This document shows positions 12,830 through 22,929 of a stretch of 64,000 nt of DNA, in pieces. The position numbers and the translations under genes were made by a program. Each line of letters begins with the position of its first letter. The first letter of the stretch is position 1. Source of the stretch: Atherinomorus stipes (Eukaryota > Chordata > Actinopteri > Atheriniformes > Atherinidae); assembly GCA_023101725.1 (NCBI GenBank), contig JALJCO010012682.1:2108001-2172000 (forward strand). Reading direction: 5' to 3'. The notes under the pieces are model-generated. The model had not been told where the DNA came from, searched no databases, and saw only the letters and a program-made list of their open reading frames with translations.

Positions 12830-14400
12830 GCAGTCCACAGCACACAGAACTTGGCTGAGGTAGGGCGGCCATCTACCTCGACCAGCTGGGGTGGAGAAGA
12901 CAGAAAGAGAGACCAACAAACACTGCAACTTATATCCAGCCAGGCCTGCTGAGAGAAGAGAAACACAGTTAATGATGCAATACTGTCACAAGTTTACATG
13001 GAGAAGGCAGAGATGATGGGAGAGGAAGAGTTCAGTGCATCATGAACGTCCCTCAGCAGTCTAAACCTATAGAAGCTTAAGTAAGGGATAGCTAACCATC
13101 CCTAACTATAAGACTTATCAAAAGGGAAGGTTTTAAGCCTGATCTTAAAGGTAGAGAGGGTGTCTGCCTCCCGAACCTGAGTTAGTAGCTGGTTCCACAA
13201 TAGGGAGGCCTGATAGCCAAATGCTCTGCCTCCCATTCTACTCTTAGAGGCTCTTGGAACCACCAGAAGACCTGTTGTCTGAGAGCAAAGTGCTCTGCTT
13301 GGAATATATGGAACTTTGAGATCACTAATATATAATGGAGCTTGGTCGTGGAGAGCTTTATATGCAAGAAGAATAATTTTAAATTCTATCCTGGATAGGA
13401 AGCCAATGAAGAGAAGCTAGAACTGGAGAAATATGATCTCTCCTGCTGGTTCTAGTCAGAACACTCGCTGCAGCATTCTGAATCAGCTGGAGACTTTTCA
13501 AGGCATATTTAGGGCAACCCAATAATAAGGAATTACAGTAGTCCAATCTGGAAGTAACAAAAGCATGGACTAGTTTTTCTGCATCGTTGTGGGAGAGGAT
13601 GTCCCTAATTTAGCAATATTAGGTGGAAGAAGGCAGTTCTAGAAACCTTTTTTATATGTGAGCCAAAAGACAAATCCTGGTCACAAATGACTCCAAGATT
13701 TTTCACTGTAGTGCTGGAAGCCAAATTAATGCCATCCAGATCAATAATAAAACTAGAGAATTTAGTCTAAGTCTGAGTTTTTCACGTCCAAAGACAACAA
13801 CCTCGGTCTTGTCTGAATTTAGAATCAGAAAATTCAGTCATCCAGGTCTTTATGTCAGTAAGACATCTTTGTAATCTACCAAACTGATTGGTTTCATCAA
13901 GCTTCATAGATAAGTCTGAGTGTCATCAGCATAGCAATAAAATTACCCAAAGGAAGCATGTGTAATGTAAAGAGTATTGGTCCGAGCACAGAACCCTGGG
14001 GAACTCATGGAGTCCCATGAGCTACTCTGGTGTGTGGTGATGACTCGGCGTTTACATTAACAAACTGAAGTCTATCAGATAAATATGACTTGAACCAGTC
14101 TAATGCAGTTCCTCTATTTCCAATAACATGTTCAAGTCTCTGTAGCAGAATGTTGTGATCAATGGTGTCAAATGCAGCACTGAGATCTAGAAGGACAAGT
14201 ACAGACAGGAGTCCTTTATCTGAGGCCATGAGAAGATATAACCTTCAACAGTGCTGTCTCTGTGCTATGATGAGCTCTAAAACCAGACTTAAACTTTTCA
14301 AACAGATTGTTTCTACTCAGATGGGCACATAGTTGAGCTGAAACTGTTTTCTCAAGAATTTTAGACATTTTTAGACCAATAAACTCAGTTTCACTACTGA
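12830..14400 (-). mobile_element. L2-like LINE, 3' half, decayed
   Basis: On the minus strand, 14229-14005 encodes an uninterrupted reverse-transcriptase core: LDLSAAFDTIDHNILLQRLE, a WFKSYLSDR block and HGTP at the PQGSVLGP site. Further down the minus strand, in shifted frames, come the C-terminal LINE blocks 'ISPVLASLHWLPIQDRI', 'ALHDQAPLYISDL' and 'GGRAFGYQASLLWN' (about 13450-13180). This is the domain order of an L2/CR1-group ORF2. Stops and frameshifts make it inactive. The 5' half, including the endonuclease, is missing. Confidence 0.8.
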
Positions 14401-14442
14401 AATATTACTGTGTCCATCACTTGTTTGCTAGATCAAACTGAG

Positions 14443-15550
14443 AGGATAAGTTTCTTTTTTTTTTCAACCTGGACCTTATTTCTAGGACTATATACGTGCT
14501 TTTACTCACTGGTAAAGTTTCTGCATCACTTTGAGTCCTTGGGAAGATATTACGTTGAGTCGCTTTTCGATGAACGTCCAGTATCATGGCGAAGACGGGA
14601 CAGCCACTATATAAGACATTATCTGCAGCAAAACTCCTTCATTTCATCAATGCTTTAAAAGGACTAGAGGCAGGAATTTTAAAAAAACCCAAACATGCAT
14701 GTCCATTTTTTTTTATTGCTAATGGGTGATGAAGCACTAAATACCAAAAATAACGTTTCCACCCACGCTTCTCTCCGTTGCCTTGAACAGACTGTGTGCT
14801 GCAAAATGCGCTGCAATTTGGTGTCCAAATTTCCCGCGCTGCCCTGCGGACGTGACGTCAAATGACGCTACATCCGCAGTTTTGATACAGGAAGAAGACG
14901 GTCGCGGTAAATTCAAACACTGTGAGCGATAGTTATGGATTCTTCTGCCATCAGTAAACGATCCAGATCAACTGAAAGACACTAAAACGTGTAACTACAA
15001 AGAAAAAGCGTAGTAAACAACATTATAGCTTACACTCCCGTGACGGCTTGGCTCATGGCTGCAGTTACCTGAAGCACCAGTCGCAGCAGTCGCGAGTTTC
15101 ATTTCTTAATCTTGCCTCAAGTCCCTTTAAGTAGAATGAACGAACCCGTGACTTCAGAGTTTCGCAAATTGTGTTTTAGTTGTTGTCTGGGCAGCGAGCT
15201 GCTCGTCTCACCTGTAATACTGAAGTGCACATCGTGAACGTACGACCCCGAAAAGTGTATAGAACACCCTGATAACTAACGGAAAGCTTAATCTGGACTC
15301 ACAGAACAATAGTACTTGTTCGTTCGTTCATTCAACTTAAAGTTTTGGCGAAAATCAAGGAGTTTTGATGCAGATAATGTCTAATATAGTGGCTGTCCCG
15401 TCTCCGCCATGATACTGGACGTTCACTGAAAAGCGACTCAACGTAATATCTTCCCAAGGAGTCAAAGTGATGCAGAAACTTTACCAGTGAGTAAATGCAC
15501 ATATATACTCCTAGAAATAAGGTCCAGGTTGGAAAAAAGAAACTGATCCT
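14443..15550. mobile_element. Non-autonomous DNA transposon with about 205-bp terminal inverted repeats
   Basis: Sequence 14443-14648 reappears inverted at 15345-15550 with only scattered differences. Both arms contain 'GATATTACGTTGAGTCGCTT' and 'GGGACAGCCACTATAT'. Ends are AGGATAAGTTTC and AGGATCAGTTTC. The right end abuts TTAA (15551-15554) and the left abuts TGAG, so the target may be a decayed TTAA. The spacer of about 700 bp has no transposase. It may belong to the same TTAA-using class as the other MITEs here, but carries unusually long arms. Confidence 0.85.
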
Positions 15551-15559
15551 TTAAGTTGT

Positions 15560-17640
15560 TTACCAAACACCTGATGATTTATATTATGAAAATTAACAGG
15601 TGTGTCCAAACTTTCTCACCACTGTATCTCTATCAGCCTGTGGCCCACTTAGTAAAGCAAAACCTCTTTTTTTTCTCTCTCTCTCTCTCTCATCGCAGCC
15701 AGAAATGCTTTGCCTGCATTTTACAGCATCAGGTCTTTTTAGTGGGTCAGGTCATTTCCCCATTTATTCTGCTGGCTGATGATGCCACTGGTCTGTAACT
15801 TATACCTTCTGATTTCAGTTTACAGATTTGGCTGTAACACATAAGAGTTGTAATCAGACTAATCTGAACCAGAAACCAGATATGTGCAGTAGTAAATGGT
15901 TTTACACTCTTAATCTTTACAACTTCTTTAGATCAGCCAGGTCTTCAGACAACGAGGCATCCTGCATGTTGGAAATCAACTTTCAGTAAGGAATGAGGCA
16001 GCCCGCAGCCTCTAAATGCTTTCTGACATCCAGTAGACCACATGCCAGGCTGTATGCATTTCTGTTAAGGCAGTAGATCTCTTGGTAGTTTCCCCTCACA
16101 CTTTTCTTCATGTACTAAAGCCAGGAAGGGGGGATCTACTTTCTAAACACACAGCACTCCAAAAATATCTGCAGGTGATAACTAGCTGAGGTTTTGTAGC
16201 AGGTGTCCTGTCACCTTCACCATTATGTACACTATGTATCATACCTGTGGGTGGAGGTGGTAATTAACTGCTATTTTGCCATTTTTAGAACGTTGCCATG
16301 ACAGCTTTCCCTGTTTCTCTTTTTTTCTTTATTTTCTCAGTAACTGTTGCCTAGCCATCTCTCCTTGTGTTACTGTTAGGAGCAGGCCTATAGATCTTTT
16401 TTTTTTTTTTTGGAAGTAAGAAAACACATGTAAATGATTGATGAAACCCTTTTTTAAAAAAGTCTAAACTTTAGAAAACATTAAACTTTTTGTTGTGATA
16501 ACTAAATATTAACTAAAGTGGTAATCTGTGGTAGTATCTTTTACACCCTTCCATTAAAGAAAATGCTGAATTCACAATAGTTATTCAAATACGAAGAAAC
16601 TGGAAAAAAACTAATGTTAAAAGAAGAATAAATTCTAATGTAGTAAAATTGATTATTGATTTTGAATTGTGGTTGAATTTTTCTTTCTTTTTTCTTTCTT
16701 TATTTTTGTTTCTTTCTTTTTTTTAACAAAAAACAAACAAACAAAACTGTCTGAGGCAAATTAGAGCACTCATGAACAGTTTTCCAAAATACCTGTCAAA
16801 AGGTACAAAAGTCTTATTGACCATTACTCTTGCCTCAAAGGGTTGCTCAACTAATTTTTGTTCAGGAGCCCTGTCATGCTTGTTTGCTTGTTTTGTTTTT
16901 AGTTTGTTTGTTTGTTTTTAATATTTCTGTTGAACACTTAAAAAAAAATGTCATTTTCATGAAATTTTTTATTTATTATTACTTTAGCAAATTTCAACTT
17001 ATTTCATCGGTACCAGATATTTTTTTTCCCTTTTTAATGGGAGGGTATAAAAACATTTCTGCAAAACTGTACATTTCATATAGTAAATAGCCATTTCATA
17101 AACTATTAGTTCAACCATAGCATAACATTTTTTATAGAGATGTGGTCATCACATGCTATTACAGCTTTGCACCGTGGCTTTTATTCTCTGACTATCTATG
17201 CTCCATTAAAATGATGAAAAAAGAGAAAACAAGCTGCTCTCATTTTGGTCAAGTGTTCAGTTTCTTTTTTTAAACTTTAATTTGTCATCTCTGCCTGCAT
17301 GTGATGAGCGTTTATGTTTGTGACAATGAGGCTGGTGGTCTTGGCGGGGTGACAATGTCATCCATCTTGGTCAGATCTGGTCACAGACTCAGCTTAGTGG
17401 GCTGTGGCTTGCAGGTAAGAGCAGCTGCTGCAAAGTTTTAGCTGTCATTCCTCTCACAGAGTGTAAGTGGAATGAGTTCTGTCCAGATACATAGTTTGCT
17501 GTCGATCACGTACCTATTCTTAAAAACACAACTTTTTAAGAAGGAAACCTCACAATTAAAGCAAATTTGTAATTTGGCTGAGACAGATACCTGAAAGCAT
17601 GGCTGTTTATTTAACCCTTATAGCTAGCTACAAAAGAAAA
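15560..17640. other. No gene recognised; T- and A-rich simple tracts
   Basis: Contains a TC-rich tract (15669-15692), a T-run (16399-16412), a CTTT-rich tract (16680-16725) followed by AAAC units, and GTTT units (16893-16920). No family-like open frame or RNA gene was seen. Confidence 0.5.
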
Positions 17641-17642
17641 AG

Positions 17643-18220
17643 TTGCGTTAAGCTTCTTAAGGGACTGGCCAATGACAGTTACTGGCCTGTAAATATTATC
17701 TAAAAAAAAAAGTTGCCATTTTCTCTCATGGCTGTCATCACAGACTTCTGGCCTAACCATCAACAGCAAAAAGTCAATTTTAACCCTTTAAATTCCACTT
17801 TGCATACATGGTGCTCCAACTTCCAAAAATTGAAAGTGGGGTTAAACTAAATGTAATTAATGCAATTTTTTTTTTTTTTTTTGTGCAGGATTATCAGAGC
17901 CCTGGAGTTTTTAAAAAAGGTATAAAAATGCTTTTTGATGCATCTTTACTTTTTTTGTTAGTAGGCTATTTTTTTTGTTTGTTTGTTTGTTTGTTTCTTT
18001 TTTCCAAAGTTACGTTAGCTTCTTAAGGGCACGGACTGGCCAATGGCCTGTAAATATTATCTAAAAACTAAAAGTTGCATTTTTTTTCATGGCTGTCATC
18101 ACTGACCTCTGGCCTAACCATCAATACCAAAAAAAAAATCAATGAGTTTTAAAATTTTAACCCTTAAATTCCAGTTTGAACACACAACTGCCTAAAACTG
18201 AAAAGTGGGTTAAAATAAGT
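17643..18220 (+). repeat. Diverged direct duplication of about 200 bp
   Basis: About 17643-17855 and 18011-18215 share the same series of blocks in the same order: a 'CTTCTTAAGGG' start, 'GGCCTGTAAATATTATCTAA', 'CATGGCTGTCATCAC', 'CTGGCCTAACCATCAA', 'TTTTAACCCTT' and an end containing 'GGGTTAAA' or 'GGGGTTAAA'. The copies are separated by about 150 bp with poly-T and GTTT units. Origin could be tandem duplication or two insertions of one repeat. Confidence 0.75.
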
Positions 18221-19125
18221 GAAAAGAAAATAGCCTGTAGGTGGCAGGCCATTATTAGGTATGCAGAGCATACCTAAGCATAGATTATAGCAACCACAAT
18301 TAAAAAAGATCAATGAGAAGTTGTTTCGAGATAAAATGCAAAAGAACATGGAAAATTTTCAGTTTGAACTGGAATGGCAGCATTGCAAAGAGGGAACTAA
18401 ATTCCCTTGCAAAAGACTGACCTAAATAATTAGCATGTGATGTGACTGATCATAATGCTTGTAAAAAAAACAAAAAAAAAAACCACCAAAACTACAAATT
18501 TGAGACCCTTTCACGCTCAAACAACCTCACATGAAAGAAGAAAAAAGATTGTTTACTTTATTGGATGTGTTTAGCATTTTTGAGTTTTTGAAGGACTCTG
18601 ATTTACTGAAATAACATTGAAGTCTCTGGTTTCATCACTAAGATAAAAAGCAGGGCCCCTTCTGAGTAAATGGTCTTATGTCATGGAAAACAGTTAAAAC
18701 TACATCACTAAAAGGTAGAGCAAGTGTGTGAGGAGAAAAAAAATTATCCTAAAAATTTATTCTGAAATGGCATTTGATTATAGAAAGGTCCTTTTCAATG
18801 CAAGTCAATGTGGCACAGATTGGCACTAAGGAGTAAATGAGGTGTATTTTAGTAAGAGACCTTAGAAAAAGAGTTAGACAACCCATAGAATATCATGAGT
18901 CAAGCCAAAATAAACATCTGGACCAAGTTTTATGCTATTTGCATTAGTAGAAAAAAAGTAGCAACATAAAAGGTCTATCGCTACCCCTTCAGAAAGCTTA
19001 AGAAGCTATGAGGGTTAAACCAATGATTTGATTTGATCTGATTGATTATTTACTTTTCAAATATCACATTGTTCAAGTTTTCTCACATTCCAGTTTCTCC
19101 AGGGTAAAACCTTATACAAGTTCTA
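18221..19125. other. No gene recognised
   Basis: AT-rich with short A-runs near 18464-18482. A 'AAGCTTAAGAAGCT' block near 18996 echoes the duplicated unit to the left, in inverted orientation. Confidence 0.45.
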
Positions 19126-19129
19126 TACG

Positions 19130-19738
19130 TACTTATAGGTTCTCCTTAAAGGCGGGGGTGGTCTTCCAGACCAAGATTGCATTCGCGTTGCACCATAGCC
19201 AAACAAGCCAACTCTTTTGAATAATGTTCCTAATCTCTCCACAGGTGGCGCTGCATTCTGATTCACCATAGGCGAGGACAAGACGTACAACGAACAAGAA
19301 GGTTCTCACAACTTCTCTTTCCTCCACAAAACGACATTATTGTGTGCGTACTTACGAGGAGCTGGGATATGCTTTCATCAGACAAAATGTCGATTAAAGC
19401 TTTTACTTCCTCGTAACTCCACGTCTGACCACGAGCCATTTTAAAAGTACTGTAGTTACACGTGTGTTTGTTGTCATAGCGTTTACCCACAATGCCCAAC
19501 ATTTTACCCACAATGCCATGCTAAACCAAATGCAGGAAGCAGCAATTCTGTGGTCCACTTCCTGTATTTGGTTCACATGAATGGACCGAGACCCGTGTTT
19601 GTAGGTGGACCGAGTCTGCTTGCTTGTTCCGGATCAGAGTCTGTTTGCACATTCACAACTCCCCCAGACGACACAGACTTTCCTAGCAAACGGACGCTGA
19701 TTCGAATAAAAAAAAGCTTTGTGAATGCGCCCTAAATG
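19130..19738 (-). mobile_element. PIF/Harbinger-like remnant
   Basis: This stretch contains a minus-strand exon with a Myb/SANT-like DNA-binding start (see the next entry) flanked by sequence of GC content unlike the surroundings, ending in 'GAATGCGCCC' near 19723. PIF/Harbinger transposons carry such a Myb-like gene beside the transposase. No DDE transposase was seen, so the element is internally deleted. Borders are approximate and terminal repeats were not confirmed. Confidence 0.5.
19356..19439 (-). pseudogene. Myb/SANT-like exon of Harbinger type
   Basis: An ATG at 19439 opens MARGQTWSYEEVKALIDILS and runs 28 codons to a good splice donor (CTC|GTAAGT, exon end 19356). The W-S-EEV--LI-I pattern followed by -D-SISQLL is the first helix of Myb/SANT-like proteins linked to PIF/Harbinger transposons. 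These proteins bind element ends and help import transposase into the nucleus. No following exon was found on the minus strand before the element ends, so it is taken as a broken transposon gene rather than a domesticated host gene. Confidence 0.55.
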
Positions 19739-19739
19739 T

Positions 19740-21240
19740 CTCCAGCGGCAATTAAAAAACAAACATTCAAAGCTTTTGCAAAAAAAAAGTGAACAAAAAT
19801 GAATTACAGATGCAGAAAAGGTCTGGTTTACATAAGCATGATAAATATAATTGATTGCATCTAGTCATGTGTTTGACAAGGTTTTAACTTGTTAAAGTTT
19901 AAGTGGATTGGTTTGGTTACCGAATACAAATTAAACCAAGAGTGAGATTAATCAAATTTACACAGCATTAATCTTTTGAATACAATGAACTGTACTGAAA
20001 ATGTAGGGCCCCATATTCAGAAAGGTTCCCAACTTCTGCTGTAGAGGATTTAAAGGTTAACTGTATCCAGAGCAGCATTATTCAGTAAGCGAGTATAAAA
20101 CCAAAAGAACATTGTTCCAGATGACTGACCTGGTTTGTAACCAGATTGGTGGAGGTGTTGAAGGTTGTTCGGTCAGAGTTAAAAGAAAAAAAAAAAGTTG
20201 TTGTGGTAAACCCAAAATGCCTTGGGAAGAAAATGGACGCCTTTAGTTTTTGGAGCCAGGGCGTTTGTGTTGTTCTTTTTTTAACACAGATTTGAAAGGC
20301 GTGGGAAAGTGTCCAGACAGGAGATGTGTTGACTAGCTAGGTTATGAGTGGGAAAAGGTCAGCAGAGACAAGCAAGAGAAGTGTGAAAAGATAATAGGAG
20401 AATGTTCTGGGGCATATGGATGTTATAAGGTCTGAGGAGAGGGTGAGAAAATAAGGCTGGATTAGCCTACAGCATTTTATATTACATTGGTGTTATTTAA
20501 TCTGCTTATACCCACTGTGTAACGAGCACACTTTGTCACATTAAAGTAATGATTGCTCTCTCTACTCCTCTGTCACTGTCCCTGACAAATGTAGTAATAA
20601 AATGAAAATACTGTCACAGTGAAATATTTAATATTTAATAATCATGATAGCGGTTATTAATGTTTGAAAGTAGAAAGTATGATATAATCAAAAGGTGATT
20701 CTCAGGTTTAAGAGGGAGAAGACATTTGAGTGATGATACTTGAGGTCTGCAAAAGCTCTTCACTGTTATTCAGTGAAGATGAAGAACAGATAGGATTCAG
20801 ACCAGACATTCCAACATTAAAACAATACTGTGAATCTGTCATGTGTTTTTCTCTTTTGGGGCCCATTTCAATGACTGCTAATGAAGCTCAATCCTTTCTC
20901 ATCTGATGACATACTGTATTCCACAACTTCTAAACACGACTGTGTCATCTAAATTTCATCTTTAAATCCAGCTCAGATGCCAGAAGAATAATAGGCCAGT
21001 GTCCTCAGCCAACGCTGTGATGAATCTTCCAGAGAACGCTGCAGTGCATCTCATTCTTCTTAGGTTGTGGGTGTGTGGATGTGGATGATCAACTTGGCCA
21101 TTGTTGATGTATCACTGAGCACATCGCAAAAGAAATTTACGGACCACACAGTCCTCGTTTTTCCACAGACTCTTTATTCTGCATTTTGGTTGTTTTCTAG
21201 TGCAACTAAAACAATTTTTCAATAGGCAAAATTAGTTGTA
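19740..21240. other. No gene recognised
   Basis: AT-rich with short A-runs. No family-like frames, RNA genes or clear transposon ends. Confidence 0.5.
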
Positions 21241-22082
21241 ACTACACTGTAAATTGTAATATTGGTTTTAATAGAATCTATCTAGTGGGTAGAACTTAAT
21301 TTTAACTTAGTTGTTAGTAATACTTATTTTAAATAAGTTGTAAGAACTTTGGAGGGCAACATGTTAGATAATTTACCTAAGTTGAATGAGTTTACCCCTC
21401 CCTGGGCTGCCACCTTATCGTGGTGGAGGGGTTTGTGTGTTCTGAGGATCCTAGGGGCTACTGTATGTTGTCTGGGGCTAAATTATGCCCCTGGCAGGGT
21501 CACCCATGGCAAACAGGTTACTAGGGGAGGGACCAGACAAAGCGCAGCCCAAACACCCCTCGTGGAGACAGACAGCTACGGAGCCACGTGTCCCTCGCCC
21601 GGACGTGGGTCACCAGGGCCCCCCTCCAGAGCCAGGCCTGGAGGTGGGGCACAGAGGTGACCGCCTGGTGGCCGGGCTTTTGCTCATGGGGCCCAGTCGG
21701 GCTCAGCCCGAAAGGACGACATGGGCCCCCCTTCTTGTGGACCCACCACCCGCAAGAGGGGCCATAGGGGTCAGGTGCAGTGTGAGTTGGGCAGCGGCCG
21801 AGGGGAGGGGAGACCCTGGCAGTCCAACTCCCAGCTGCAGAAGAAGTAGCTGAGCCAGAAGGAAAAGCTCTTGATTTACCAGTCGATCTACGTTCCTACC
21901 CTCACCTATGGCCATGAGCTGTGGGTCATGACCGAAGGAACAAGATTGCGGGTACAAGTGGCCGAAATGAGTTTCCTCCGCAGGGTGGCCGGGCTCTCCC
22001 TTAGAGATAGGGTGACGACCTCGGTCATCCGGGAGGGACTCAAAATAGAGCCGCTGCTCCTCCGTATAGTGAGGAGCTAGAT

Positions 22083-22118
22083 GAGGTGGCTCGGGCATCC
22101 TGATGCCCGAGCCACCTC
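22083..22118. repeat. Perfect hairpin, 17-bp arms, 2-nt loop
   Basis: GAGGTGGCTCGGGCATC at 22083-22099 is followed by CT and then its exact reverse complement at 22102-22118. It lies inside the LINE 3' region just after the reverse-transcriptase frame stops. Confidence 0.95.
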
Positions 22119-22126
22119 CATGGTGG

Positions 22127-22161
22127 GGGACATGCCTGGTGAGGTGTTCCAGGCATGTCCC
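22127..22161. repeat. Second perfect hairpin, 13-bp arms, 9-nt loop
   Basis: GGGACATGCCTGG at 22127-22139 is the exact reverse complement of 22149-22161, only 8 nt beyond the first hairpin. Confidence 0.95.
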
Positions 22162-22929
22162 ACCTGGACGAGGCCCCAGGGGAGGCCCAGGACACGCTGG
22201 AGGGACTACGTCTCCCGGCTGGCCTGAGAACGCCGCATGAGCTGGCGGCTGTGGCCGGGGTGAGGGAAGTCTGGTCTTCCCTGCTTAGGCAGCTGCCCCC
22301 GCAACCCGATCCCAGATAAGCGGCAGAAGACGGCACGGTACAGAATCAGTTTACATAAAATCAGTTCAGGGAAATTAGGGATGGTGAGAGAGCAGGTTTC
22401 CCACAATGCAGTTCACTTCTTTTAACAATAAAGTGGAAATAATTCACAAATAAGGGATTTATAAATGATGTTGGTAGTGTCATGTGACTGCTCTCAGTTT
22501 GTTTGTTTATTCCTGTATTTAACACCTATTATCCAGCAGCTGCTGCACCGCTACAGAGATGTATGTGGTCTGACATTAGTTGTAGCTAAAACCCACTCAC
22601 ACTAAGTTCTTGCTACTTAATAACAACAAATTTGAGTTCATCATCTACTTTAAATAAAGTGAACTTGAAGTCATCATGTTAAATAAAATAAAATGAAAAG
22701 TGAAACATCTCATTTAATTTATGTGAAATTAATCACATCAATTTTCTTCCTCAGCGTCATTCACTTACAGCTTAATCAGATTTATTAAGTTTAGAAAAGT
22801 TCTACAAACTTAAACTATTGTAGTTTATGCTACTTAATCACTTCTATTACTTAATACTTATTTTTGTGAGGCAGAAAGTTTGCATATTTTTTTAAATAAA
22901 GCCAACTAGTTAGAATTTACAGTGTATAC

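Larger units (their letters stand above)
21396..22340 (+). mobile_element. Internally deleted RTE/Rex-like LINE (5' leader joined to 3' end)
   Basis: The left part (about 21396-21700) carries the fish LINE leader 'TGCCACCTTATCGTGGTGGA', 'GGGTCACCCATGGCAAACAG' and 'TCGCCCGGACGTGGGTCACC'. The right part encodes the end of a reverse transcriptase: TYGHELWVMTE, EMSFLRRVAGLSLRDRV, IREGLKIEPLLLR (about 21900-22080), then the 3' 'GATAAGCGG' tail. Endonuclease and polymerase domains between them are gone. It may be a deletion product or a member of a non-autonomous subfamily. The clade assignment is from motif memory. Confidence 0.7.
21245..22924. mobile_element. TIR element (TA target) carrying a nested LINE remnant
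   Basis: The left end CACTGTAAATTGTAA and the right end, inverted, CACTGTAAATTCTAA match at 14 of 15 positions. Both sit next to TA dinucleotides (21243-21244 and 22925-22926), as expected for a TA target duplication. The outer parts (21245-21390 and about 22345-22924) are AT-rich with many ACTTA/TAAGT words and no open frame, typical of a MITE. A LINE remnant of about 945 bp lies inside, so the MITE is older than, or was interrupted by, the LINE. Confidence 0.7.

Noticed and set aside
21485..21853. 122-codon plus-strand frame rich in Pro and Gly
   Set aside because: It is GC-rich LINE leader sequence.
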